A DNA stretch of 64,000 nt from assembly GCA_026168455.1 (NCBI GenBank), contig CM047431.1:23811365-23875364 (forward strand). The letters run 5' to 3'. A model generated the notes under the pieces. It was given only the letters and a program-made list of their open reading frames with translations. It made no database searches and had not been told where the DNA came from. Both the position numbers and the translations under genes were made by a program. The DNA is from Theocolax elegans (taxonomy: Eukaryota; Arthropoda; Insecta; Hymenoptera; Cerocephalidae). Every line of letters starts with the position of its first letter. The first letter of the stretch is position 1. Below, in pieces: positions 12,153-22,716 of the stretch.

Positions 12153-12680
12153 CTGTGTATAACAATTTTTCATTGCCCATATATGGGCATATATATTATA
12201 TAAATATTTCACCTTTTATCATACTTTTTTTAATAAAACTTTTTATCATATAAATATATACTTGTTTTACAGTTCACTTCCAAATTCAATCTCATTATAT
12301 AAAATAACATCCAATTTTTTCATATCCAAAAATATTGGATCTGTCTGCGTAAATTCAGCCATCTGGTGAATTTGTCCTGGCAACAGATAGTTTATAAAAA
12401 ATACAACATACGTATATACACATATATAATTTATCTATAATACCACATGTTTTTCTCAAGATTATTTTTGTATACAACTTGTGGTTTATTTTCTTGGATC
12501 ATATTGATTCCTGTAATAATCTGTAAATGCTTCTTCAATTCTACATTTCTATAATTGTTAAGTGTTCAACCTTTATTTCCATGGATAATTGTTCTAAAAT
12601 GGAATTACACGTGTGTTAAAATTTACTGTTTAAAAATATATTTAATATTTTAATAGATTATTTTTAATGGAATGATACGC
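11282..12680. other. Arm DNA with small palindromes; no gene recognised
   Basis: The interval holds short palindromes near 11,510-11,560 (TTGTCCGGACAA and CCGAACGGTGGTTCGG) and AT-rich sequence. It also includes a direct repeat of ~65 bp (TTATTCTTGTTTATTTA...TTGGGTTATTAT) at about 11,590 and 11,660. Confidence 0.4.
12081..12148. repeat. (CA)n/(TA)n microsatellite
   Basis: A CA run followed by about 20 TA repeats. The mirror copy at about 19,417-19,463 is shorter in TA and longer in TG, which is independent drift since the arms formed. Confidence 0.9.
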
Positions 12681-13026
12681 TTACTCTAAATTTTCCAATT
12701 TAACAGCTGTTACAACATTATATCCCTTGTTTAAAGAAGTTTCAGATATTACATTTCCTTTTTCTTCTAATATTACATATCCACTTTTGATTAAACTTCT
12801 TAGACCAACTGAAATTTCTTTATCGTAGAAACATTCCAATGATAATATTACAAGTTTACCAAATACACGAGTTACTATAAAAACTACAAGTTTGCTATTA
12901 ATGCAACTAAGACATTTTAATTTGACAAATTGATAAAATTAGTGGTACCATATCAGTGCTGCATACTATATAAATAATTATTCAAAAATACATTAATAAT
13001 TATTACAAAAACTTACACTTCTTCAT
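12681..13026 (-). CDS. Unrecognised two-exon ORF, left-arm copy
   Basis: Exon 1 starts ATG at 13,026 and ends at a GTAAGT donor (last exon base 13,017). Exon 2 spans 12,874-12,681 after a TTTTTATAG acceptor and ends TAA. Joining restores one frame of about 67 residues with segments such as RVFGKLVILSLECFYDKE and LRSLIKSGYVILEEKG. The right-arm copy has the same splice sites and an open frame. A GTAAGC donor overlaps the stop, so the exon may continue. I recognise no family. It could be a short accessory protein of the element or an exon captured from a host gene. Coordinates cover both exons and the ~142-bp intron. Confidence 0.35.
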
Positions 13027-13129
13027 TTTGTTAAACTTAACTATCGTTCATGTTGATGCTATTATTTTTTCTTTTATACAATTCTTCTATTGCTTTCAGT
13101 TTACAATATCTGCAAAAACAAAATTATCA

Positions 13130-13660
13130 CAAAGTATCTTTCATTTAAATTTAATGAAAATGACACTGTTAACCTAAACATGAAAATAATGTATACTTAT
13201 CTGATTATTAATCTTATGAAATATTTATTGAAGCAAATCCACCACTAAATTTTTATATATTTTATTGAACCTTTAAATACTGAACTTTCACCCAACATTC
13301 GTGTCATTTTTAAATCACTTATTAAATAACGTTTGTGTATATAGCAGCAACATTCGCTTATTTACTATTATTTCGTGACCGAGATCGAATATCGAATATA
13401 CAAAATTTCGAGATCGAGTTACAGTTTTCGAGATAAACACTATACACTATACAGTAAACGATTTAAAAACACCGTGAACGTGGGATGAAAGTTTAGTACA
13501 AGGTTTAATAATAAATATTAAAATATTGAGGTGGAGTAATGATGTATTACTATAAAAATTGAATCAAGTTAACAATCAGATATGTATACATTATTTTTGT
13601 GCTTTATGTTAACTTTTCATTTTTATTTAACCTATATAGGAAAGATACTTTGTGAAAAAT
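13130..13660. repeat. Older diverged palindrome inside left arm
   Basis: 13,130-13,360 is imperfectly inverse to 13,440-13,660, with its centre near 13,405 at CGAGATCGAATATCGAA...TTTCGAGATCGAG. Shared words include AGTATCTTTC/GAAAGATACTT and a TTTTAAATC/GATTTAAAA stretch. It is far more diverged than the two big arms, so it predates them. The mirror copy is at about 17,905-18,430. Confidence 0.65.
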
Positions 13661-14597
13661 TTCTTTTCGCAAATGTAAGAATGGTACTATAGCAGATGAA
13701 TGGTGCAAAGGAATAAGAAATAAAGAAAAAATTATCAATTTTTTAGAAGTTACAATGTTATGACCGATGGTTCAGTTAGTACAATATCATTAATTTCCTC
13801 TACCTGTGAACCTGTAATGAAGGTAATGACAACATGGTTTTTATAGAAAAATCACAACTTAAATTCATTTAAATTATTAAGTAGTTATGTAACTTTCAAT
13901 AATTGGTTATAGTTATATGCAGCACTGATTTTGCATAATGGATTTTATAAATGAAATTTAGCAAGGTAACTGAAATATTGGATTAAAATAGATTTAGCAT
14001 GGATATATACATATATACATTTGAGCATGGAATATAGGCTTAGAGAACATAAATGTCAAAATTGGATGAAGTCAACGTGTGGCACTCTCTTGGTAAAGAC
14101 TTTTCCACATTCTAATTCAATATTTCAAACGTTATTTATTAAAATACTTACAATTATACTTAAAATGTTATTATTTAAGTCTAATTCTGTATACGCTACA
14201 TAACAATTACATTTAATAAACATGCATACGCATACACATTTACATTTATTTGAATTAAATTAAAGCATATATAGAAAAATATTTAAACAAGTATTTTGTC
14301 TGCGCTATCCAACTGTTTGTAATCATTTTATACTATATTCTATAGTTTTAGGCCTCAAAGTACTATCCGGCAGAATAACAATGTACTTAGACCAAACGAT
14401 TTTAGGCCATCTCAACTACCTTCTTGGATCCAGGACGTTCTGAAACATTACAACTTTGAATTCTACCTACATAAGCTACAGGGAAATGCTATTTATCTCA
14501 AAATACGTATACTTATTGTACAATTATAAAAAAAATTACCTGTGCTTATTGAATAGCAGTAATCAATGTTCCATAAAATAGTGCATTAGTTTCATCC

Positions 14598-15053
14598 TCA
14601 TACCTCTTGACCTCTCAGTTGTTCACTGATACAAACAGCACTGTCTTCTTGTTCATCGCTTACAATTTCATGTTGTAAAATTTCGGTTTCAATGTCATCA
14701 TTCGGTTGTAAGTTTAAAATAATGTTTTGTAACAAACAGGTACACTTTATAATTTTTTCAACAATTTCAGGTCTTGCATTAATAACGGTGTAAAAAATTC
14801 GCCACTTTTGACAGGTTTTTGCAAATGCATTTTCAGCAACCACACGAGCTCTTGATAGACGTTTATTAAAATTTTTTTCTTCTTCTTTCAAATTAAGACC
14901 TCTGAATGGCTTTATCATTATATCCAGAAGTGGATACAAATAATATGCATAAATCTGCAAACGATGACCAAGCAAGCTTGGCACTTGCAAAATTAAGCGC
15001 CTCAACAGACAATTTTGGAAAAGAAAATGATAATGTCTCACATGGCTATGCAA
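14598..15053 (-). pseudogene. PIF/Harbinger (HARBI1-like) transposase, C-terminal fragment
   Basis: The minus-strand frame encodes the end of a DDE transposase of the PIF/Harbinger superfamily. From about residue 40 it shows YPLLDIMIKPFRG, then KEEEKNFNKRLSRARVV, then AENAFAKTCQKWRIF. This is the usual R-x-x-VENAFG..RWRIF block, which carries the third catalytic acid (here the E of AENAF). A PEIVEKIIKCTCLLQN segment matches the family's VxxCCxLHN ending. Both upstream catalytic Asp blocks are missing: homology stops near 14,945, where a BESS-motif exon on the other strand begins. HARBI proteins are usually about 350-450 residues, so roughly half or more is lost. The first ~36 residues of the open frame are probably antisense read-through of that exon. 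Confidence 0.8.
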
Positions 15054-15410
15054 ATGACGAAGATAAGACTTTCTTCATATCTTTGTTGAAACACGTGAAG
15101 AAAGTTCCAGAATCTGCAAAACTCGACATGCGCAATCAAATTAATACAATAGTTACAAAATTTGCCTACGAGGACCAGCCAATTGAAAATGAAAAATCAT
15201 TTGGACAGTGCAGTAGTGGCTGTAATGCTATTCATTGTTACAATGAATCTAGAATTTTAAGAGAGCGACAAACAAATGATAGTAGATCACCTTACGCTAT
15301 TCATCAGCCTAGATATGATACACATAAAGATTTTATAGATAATTTTATAAAAAAAGAAAGGAAAAGAAGGAAGACTGAAATTGAATATGAATGCGATACA
15401 GATGATTCAG
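14950..15410 (+). CDS. BESS-motif protein, C-terminal exon (Harbinger partner-type)
   Basis: The open frame holds an acidic/Asn linker, then DEDKTFFISLLKHVKKVP followed by SAKLDMRNQINTIVTKF. This matches the BESS motif (D-x-x-F-hydrophobic...K-hydrophobic-x-x-x-x-K..R-hydrophobic..), which mediates protein-protein contact in insect MADF-BESS regulators. A basic KKERKRRKTE stretch follows, then a GTAAGT donor at 15,411. PIF/Harbinger elements typically encode a second DNA-binding protein of the Myb/MADF kind, so pairing with the transposase fragment fits. The N-terminal MADF or Myb domain is absent: sequence upstream of ~14,945 belongs to the antisense transposase. An ATG at 14,906 lies in that antisense stretch and is probably not the true start. 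Downstream exon joining meets stops. Confidence 0.6.
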
Positions 15411-15645
15411 GTAAGTTTGCTAAAAATTGAAAAATAATGTATGAAACATATCGTACAAAGTTTTTTTTAACTCTATTGCAGACTGTATGTTTGTAAAAAA
15501 CCATGAAACATAATAAGGCTGCTCTTAAAATTAAAAAGAAAGACAATTTAAACAGTGCAGGTAATTTTTCTATTACTTTATTATATTATATATTTTACTT
15601 TATTCACATATTACTATATCGTATTACTGTAGCATTAGCGTACCA

Positions 15646-15894
15646 ATGCTCAGTATGAATCCCATACAAACCCAACAATTATACGAACAGATGATTCTGC
15701 AACAGCAGCATTTTAACATACTGAAGTATTTGAGTCCAGCATTGCAGTCTCCAGGTACAACTACCCATTCAGCAGTATTGCCAGGGCTGCTTCCAACACA
15801 CACCGTGGCAAATTCTACAGTTAGTACACCAGAAACAACAGCAAGCAGTAATTTGAATGATGCAACTAAGAGCGACAGTACAGAAAATAATTGA
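15646..15894 (+). CDS. Gln/Thr/Ser-rich C-terminal exon, likely same gene as the BESS exon
   Basis: An 82-residue frame begins with a Gln-rich stretch (IQTQQLYEQMILQQQHF) and ends in Thr/Ser-rich sequence before TGA. A TTACTGTAG acceptor-like site lies at about 15,631, and AATATAAG/AATAAA-like words follow downstream. Low-complexity Gln/Ser tails are common after BESS motifs. An intermediate exon candidate at 15,482-15,561 (bounded by TTGCAG and GTAATT) does not keep one frame, so the gene may be decayed. Confidence 0.4.
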   Translation: MLSMNPIQTQQLYEQMILQQQHFNILKYLSPALQSPGTTTHSAVLPGLLPTHTVANSTVSTPETTASSNLNDATKSDSTENN

Positions 15895-16835
15895 TTTGAT
15901 TTGATCCGCCTGTACACTTCTCTATGCAAATTGTAGCAGTTAGTCAATATTGTATTTTTTGTGCTTATTTTATATTTTACATTTAGTTTAAAAATAATAT
16001 AAGAAAAAGAGTTTCAATCGTAAGAAAATCTTAAATAATAACTTTTTTTACTGAACATACCATTATGTACATCATATAACTACTGGTCTTTTATATTATT
16101 TATGATTATATTGTTAAATATTTATGTGTACAATGTGTATCTAACACAAATGATGACATTATCGATACAGATTTTAACAATTCAAGTAAATTAGTTTATA
16201 CAAAAATATTTCTTGTTTATAAGTACCTTAATTTAACTATGATAAATTAAATATGTTCAACTTCTCTATGGAAATGTCTGAAAATGTTAAAAAAAAATAA
16301 GTAAATAAAAATATATATGTAGTTCATTTTTTAAATATGTTAATTATTTTTTCCCTAAACAACTAATTGGATTAAATGTTTTTTAATTGTATTATTCATC
16401 AAAATTACAGGTAATCAATTTATTTTTATACTGCCAATAATTTACAATACTTTAATTTACATTTTTGCAATCAATTTTGTTTCAAATGATTTAGGATACA
16501 ATAAGGACCACTGAAGTTGCAATGGTGAGTATAAACAAAAACAACAATAATAAGCTTTTACAATTCATACTAGATTAATTAATTAATAATAATATGTTTA
16601 TTAATCTACTTCATTATTTGATACGTTATTTCATACAATCAACGCAGAATAGTTTGTACGCATTTAATTATAAAAGTTTATTTTATTAAATCCTGGACCA
16701 CAGGTGGAATCGGCTAAACCCGCTGTCATAGTTGATTTCTATAACCTAACCTGCCTTTATACAGTCGAAATCGACAAACCCGTGGTCACACACACAGCAG
16801 CCGAATTGGACTAACCTAAGTCCTAACCCGCCTTC
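15895..16835. other. AT-rich core DNA, no gene seen
   Basis: AT-rich sequence with several ATTAATTAAT/AATAATAAT runs. I see no credible frame or RNA. Confidence 0.4.
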
Positions 16836-16844
16836 CAGCCGAAA

Positions 16845-17088
16845 TCGCCAAACCCTCCATCACAACCTGAATCAACAAACCCGTCGTCACCAGAATCGAC
16901 AAACCCGCCGTCACCGCCGGAATCGACAAACTCGCCGGCACAGCCAGAATCGACAAACCCGCCGTCACGGCCAGAATCGACAAACCCGCCGTCACCGCCG
17001 GAATCGACAAACCCGCCGTCACGGCCAGAATCGACAAACCCGCCGTCACCGCCGGAATCGACAAACTCGCCGGCACAGCCAAGAGAAA
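16845..17088. repeat. 27-bp minisatellite (AATCGACAAACCCGCCGTCA)
   Basis: About nine tandem copies of a 27-bp unit, AATCGACAAACCCGCCGTCA plus a C/G-rich heptamer, alternate between two subtypes ending CCGCCGG and CGGCCAG. The unit is GC-rich in an AT-rich setting. Because 27 is a multiple of three, a minus-strand frame stays open with a 9-residue repeat, but this is a by-product. It abuts the start of the right arm at 17,097. Confidence 0.9.
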
Positions 17089-18537
17089 ATTACAAAGGTA
17101 GAATTCAAAGTTGTAATGTTTCAGAACGTCCTGGATCCAAGAAGGTAGTTGAGATGGCCTAAAATCGTTTGGTCTAAGTACATTGTTATTCTGCCGGATA
17201 GTACTTTGAGGCCTAAAACTATAGAATATAGTATAAAATGATTACAAACAGTTGGATAGCGCAGACAAAATACTTGTTTAAATATTTTTCTATATATGCT
17301 TTAATTTAATTCAAATAAATGTAAATGTGTATGCGTATGCATGTTTATTAAATGTAATTGTTATGTAGCGTATACAGAATTAGACTTAAATAATATTATT
17401 TTAAGTATAATTGTAAGTATTTTAATAAATAACGTTTGAAATATTGAATTAGAATGTGGAAAAGTCTTTACCAAGAGAGTGCCACACGTTGACTTCATCC
17501 AATTTTGACATTTATGTTCTCTAAGCCTATATTCCATGCTCAAATGTGTATATGTATATATCCATGCTAAATCTATTTTAATCCAATATTTCAGTTACCT
17601 TGCTAAATTTCATTTATAAAATCCATTACGCAAAATCAGTGCTGCATATAACTATAAACAATTATTGAAAGTTACATATACTTAATAATTTAAATGAATT
17701 TAAGATGTGATTTTTCTATAAAAACCATGTTGTCATTACCTTCATTACAGGTTCACAGGTAAAGGAAATTAATGATATTGTACTAACTGAACCATCGGTC
17801 ATAACATTGTAACTTCTAAAAAATTGATAATTTTTTCTTTATTTCTTATTCTTTTGCACCATTCATCTGCTATAGTACCATTCTTACATTTGCAAGAAGA
17901 AATTTTTCACAAAGTATCTTTCCTATATAGGTTAAATAAAAATGAAAAGTTAACATAAAGCACAAAAATAATGTATACATATCTGATTGTTAACTTGATT
18001 CAATTTTTATAGTAATACATCATTACTCCACCTCAATATTTTAATATTTATTATTAAACCTTGTACTAAACTTTCATCCCACGTTCACGGTGTTTTTAAA
18101 TCGTTTACTGTATAGTGTATAGTGTTTATCTCGAAAATTGTAACTCGATCTCGAAATTTTGTATATTCGATATTCGATCTCGGTCACGAAATAATAGTAA
18201 ACCTAAGCGAATGTTGCTGCTATATACACAAACGTTATTTAATAAGTGATTTAAAAATGACATGAATGTTGGGTGAAAGTTCAGTATTTAAAGGTTCAAT
18301 AAAATATATAAAAATTTAGTGGTGGATTTGCTTCAATAAATATTTCATAAGATTAATAATCAGATAAGTATACATTATTTTCATGTTTAGGTTAACAGTG
18401 TGATTTTCATTAAATTTAAATGAAAGATACTTTGTGATAATTTTGTTTTTGCAGATATTGTAAACTGAAAGCAATAGAAGAATTGTATAAAAGAAAAAAT
18501 AATAGCATCAACATGAACGATAGTTAAGTTTAACAAA

Positions 18538-18883
18538 ATGAAGAAATGTAAGTTTTTGTAATAATTATTAATGTATTTTTGAATAATTATTTATATAGTA
18601 TGCAGCACTGATATGGTACCACTAATTTTATCAATTTGTCAAATTAAAATGTCTTAGTTGCATTAATAGCAAAATTGTAGTTTTTATAGTAACTCGTGTA
18701 TTTGGTAAACTTGTAATATTATCATTGGAATGTTTCTACGATAAAGAAATTTCAGTTGGTCTAAGAAGTTTAATCAAAAGTGGATATGTAATATTAGAAG
18801 AAAAAGGAAATGTAATATCTGAAACTTCTTTAAACAAGGGATATAATGTTGTAACAGCTGTTAAATTGGAAAATTTAGAGTAA
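18538..18883 (+). CDS. Unrecognised two-exon ORF, right-arm copy
   Basis: ATG at 18,538. Exon 1 ends at 18,547 before GTAAGT, and exon 2 starts at 18,690 after TTTTTATAG and runs in frame to TAA at 18,881-18,883 (about 67 residues). A preceding exon candidate begins at 18,455 after TTTTTGCAG. Residues include LVILSLECFYDKEISVGLRS and SETSLNKGYNVVTAVKLENL. An overlapping GTAAGC donor at 18,880 and an acceptor near 18,971 would instead give a short extended C-terminus. Both arm copies keep the frame and splice sites despite scattered differences. The function is unknown. Confidence 0.35.
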
Positions 18884-19416
18884 GCGTATCATTCCAATAA
18901 AAATAATCTATTAAAATATTAAATATATTTTTAAACAGTAAATTTTAGCACACGTGTAATTCCATTTTAGTACAATTATCCATGGAAATAAAGGTTGAAC
19001 ACTTAACAATTATAGAAATGTATAATTGAAGAAGCATTTACAGATTATTACAGGAATCAATATGATCCAAGAAAATAAACCACAAGTTGTATACAAAAAT
19101 AATCTTGAGAAAAACATGTGGTATTATAGATAAATTATATATGTGTATATACGTATGTTGTATTTTTTATAAACTATCTGTTGCCAGGACAAATTCACCA
19201 GATGGCTGAATATACGCAGACAGATCCAATATTTTTGGATATGAAAAAATTGGATGTTATTTTATATAATGAGATTGAATTTGGGAAGTGAACTGTAAAA
19301 CAAGTATATGTTTATATGATAAAAAGTTTTATTAAAAAAAGTATGATAAAAGGTGAAATATTTATATAATATATATGCCCATATATGGGCAATGAAAAAT
19401 TGTTATACACAGCGGC

Positions 19417-19463
<47 letters not shown>

Positions 19464-20193
19464 GTTAATAAAAATAAATATAATTATAACAAAAGAAAAT
19501 TTGTAATTATGCAATAATTGTACATGTAATTTAAAAAAGGTGTAATCCCATTATCATCTTTGCTGTCGTGAACCATGATAAATTGTATGTTTTAAATATG
19601 AATGATTATCTTTTTGCAATAAATGTAAATAATAATAATATTTTTATATCATTTTTAGAAAATACATTTCTAATTGCCAATTCAATAAAGTACTTACATA
19701 ATGTTTTATCAAATTTTGAAAGCAATTTTTACTAATTAAGGTAATGAAATATAAACCTATAGTTCCATATAAAATATTATTTATCTCAGTGTCTTTTAGT
19801 TACAATAACTGAATTCAATTTCGAATAATAACCCAATATAATTTGTTATCTTAAGCTAAAAAAAATTGAAAATAAACAAGAATAATTACAACAATTGCGT
19901 CTTCTTTTTGAAAGGGGTAAATTCCGAACCACCGTTCGGAAAAAAATATTTGTCCGGACAAACTTCTCATTGACGCATGTGAAAGTACCCTGAGAGAATG
20001 AGCAACGTGCGTCCGGAAAAAAATTGTCATGAATCTCTCTCGTATTTAATGCTGTCAGGTACTTATTGTAATAAAATTTATCCAAGATACCAATATTTAA
20101 TTGTAATGACCACATATAAAATTAAAAAACTTTTGATTAATTTGATTTACGGATAGCTGTATTTAAATAAAGTAACCGTCGTTTGAATTACTC

Positions 20194-20754
20194 CCCTATC
20201 AGCACACAATGTCTTAAAAACGTTTAAATTACGTTGCGGCTAAAACCTTTAAACGTTAGAATTTAATACTTGAAAAACGTTAGAACTACGTTTAAATTTG
20301 GTTAAAATGTCCTCTTTAATTTTAGGAAAGTAATATTTTTTAACGTATTTCAAACGTATTTTTAACGTTGGATAAACAAAATTATCCAATGTATATTATT
20401 ATGGAGCATGCGCAGTTGTTACTTATCAATTGTAGCTATGCGCAATTGTCATTTTTGCACATATAAATGATTTATATTTATAAATAAATATAAAAATAGC
20501 ATTTGCGCATAGCTACAATTGATAAGTAACAACTGCGCATGCTCCATAATAATATACATCAGATAATTTTGTTTATCCAACGTTAAAAATACGTTTGAAA
20601 TACGTTAAAAAATATTACTTTCCTAAAATTAAAGAGGACATTTTAACCAAATTTCAACGTAATTCAAACGTTTTTCAAGTATTAAATTCTAACGTTTAAA
20701 GGTTTTTGCCGCAACGTAATTTAAACGTTTTTAAGACATTGTGTGCTGATAGGG
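20194..20754. mobile_element. Foldback/MITE nested in right arm
   Basis: Mirror copy of 10,722-11,281 with the same termini (CCCTATCAGCACACAATG and its inverse) and the same palindromic body. Its flanks match those of the left copy, so it was carried by arm duplication and not inserted independently. Confidence 0.75.
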
Positions 20755-21039
20755 TCCAAAACCAATATCCATGGAAGATTTATGGTACTATGATAATAGT
20801 GCTTATCACTGATAAACATTTATATAGATAAAACATTAGTTTAAAAATATTATTAGTTTATACTGGTATTGTGGGTTAAGCAAAGCATATATTAAAAATA
20901 TTTATTTTCATACATTTTATTAATGCAATTGTTTTAGGTTGCAATTATTAACAAGTGATAATAATAATTTTATCGTTTTTTTTAATCTTCAGAAAAAAAA
21001 CAAAAATTGGTGATTCCGAATATTTAAAATAAAAATGTA

Positions 21040-21764
21040 AATAAATATAGTTTTTTTTAATCAGCGTACCGTGTACAAATTGTAGAAGAAAAACCGTACG
21101 CCTTAGACATAAAACAACCGAAAAGTAAATTAATTTATATTTTTCTCTTGAAATTGAAAAACAAACATGAGACTATTTAGATCATTATGAATTAACTGGA
21201 AATTGGAAAAGATTCACCCTAATTTCGCTCAACTCGCATTCGATGAGTGAAGAAAATATAACATTCCATAATAAAGGAGCATTTTCATATTACGAATAGT
21301 CACTGCGAGAGGATGAGCGTGCTCAATTCAAAGATATATACGATATACATCGGATGCTCACGCTATGGAAGCAATTCATGTAAGTTTCTGGCTTGAACTA
21401 ATGAATAACCAGGACCAAATCAGTGGTGAGACCCAAAGCTGTTATACAATAAAGCATTCATTGTAATTAGTTTATATAGTTGTTATAAAAATTAATAAAA
21501 TATAATGTGACAATTTCTTTATATTCTTATTAAAAAAATGTATATGAATATATTGTGATACAAGGGGAAAAAAATAAATTTTGCTTCGTTCAAATATTTT
21601 TTGCCGGAGCAGAACAAGTTAAAGTGTTGATTATACATTTTATTAATCAAATATTAAATCGTTTATACTTGGATTCATTAACATTAAAAATTGTATTGTT
21701 GTCGATAAAACTCAATTTGTTGCAATTCCTTTTTTGTAATGGGATTATCCTTGCACAGCTTTGT
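21040..21764. mobile_element. 725-bp insertion unique to the right arm
   Basis: The left arm reads AAAATGTAGAAAG uninterrupted (inverse, near 10,435). In the right arm ~725 bp intervene, with TGTA on both sides (before 21,040 and at the 3' junction), consistent with a short target duplication. I do not recognise the insert. It lacks long terminal repeats, and its frame 21,555-21,782 has no family features. Confidence 0.6.
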
Positions 21765-22648
21765 AGAAAGGATGATTTATAATTGTTAACTTGTATAGTA
21801 TATCTAAAATGATGTACAATTCATTGTTTAACTAACAAAATAAAAATTGCAACCGATATAGATGTCATGATTATTTTCTAAATTAAATAATAAAGTGTAT
21901 TATTAAAGCTTCAGCATTTTTAATTAGATATATTAAAATAATGAATTGAAAGTTATTACTAGCAGTTTTAATACATTTCCATAAAGCTTATAACTTAACT
22001 TTTACAGGACGCAATTGGCGTTATTCATCGCTTTCAAAAAAGCAAACCAATACATAATATCGCTTAATCTTTCTAAGGGTGACGATGATAGTTCTTATTT
22101 TACAGTGCTTTCTTTATATTTTTCTGTATTTACTTATTTTATAAGTACGTGTTTATTATTTTCATTTTTATTAAAATAAAATAAACGCATAAATATGTAT
22201 TTATTCTGCTATTATTAAGGTAGTTAAAAACACTTTTTTTCTACAATAGATTTAAAATAAATTTACAATTATTTTAAACTTTGAAAAATCTGCAAAATGT
22301 TAGTAAGAAATTGATAGATGAAGTACAAAAAAAATAGAAGAGAAAAATATATTCCAAAAAATTAAAGAAAAGTACGTAATTTTAAAGAAAACATATGCGG
22401 AAAAGGTAGATAAATTAAATAATAAGATGAATGAAAAATATATAATCATAAGTTTTTTGGAAAAAAGTAAATAAATCAGTTACAAACCAATAACTACAGT
22501 CAAGAAAATTACACCGGATGCGATTCCGTTATGCTGGAAAACAATACAACTCCTTATATTGCTCGAGACGTGTGCCGCTTAAATTCTATAAGTGCCAAAT
22601 TTTCGTTAATTTACGCCCACTATGAACGTACTTTTAATGACAGGAACA

Positions 22649-22716
22649 ACAAAATAGCTCAGTTGGTAGAGAGCAAGCCTTCGGACCTGAAGATGAGAGG
22701 TTCAATTCCCGCGGAT
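22649..22716 (+). pseudogene. tRNA-like sequence in right terminal repeat
   Basis: TAGCTCAGTTGGTAGAGAGC and GAGGTTCAATTCCCGCGG mark A- and B-box regions. The anticodon arm differs from the left copy (AGCCTTCGGACCTGAAGAT), and the stem pairs poorly. Degenerate, but conserved in both termini. Confidence 0.55.

Larger units (their letters stand above)
9086..14468 (+). repeat. Left arm of giant inverted repeat
   Basis: Reverse-complementary to 17,097-22,976. The inner boundary falls just after the GAATTCTACC word near 14,460, mirrored by GGTAGAATTC at 17,097. It contains the terminal AACGTT-rich array, tRNA-like sequence, foldback 10,722-11,281, TA/CA microsatellite, an older palindrome and a copy of the two-exon frame. 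Confidence 0.85.

Noticed and set aside
14906..14949. ATG at 14,906 as the start of the BESS protein
   Set aside because: This stretch is antisense to conserved transposase sequence; the BESS homology begins further in and the true N-terminus is missing.
16816..17082. Minus-strand 88-residue repeat protein
   Set aside because: It is a translation of the 27-bp minisatellite.
22649..22716. A functional tRNA gene
   Set aside because: Acceptor and T stems pair poorly and the two mirrored copies disagree in the anticodon arm.
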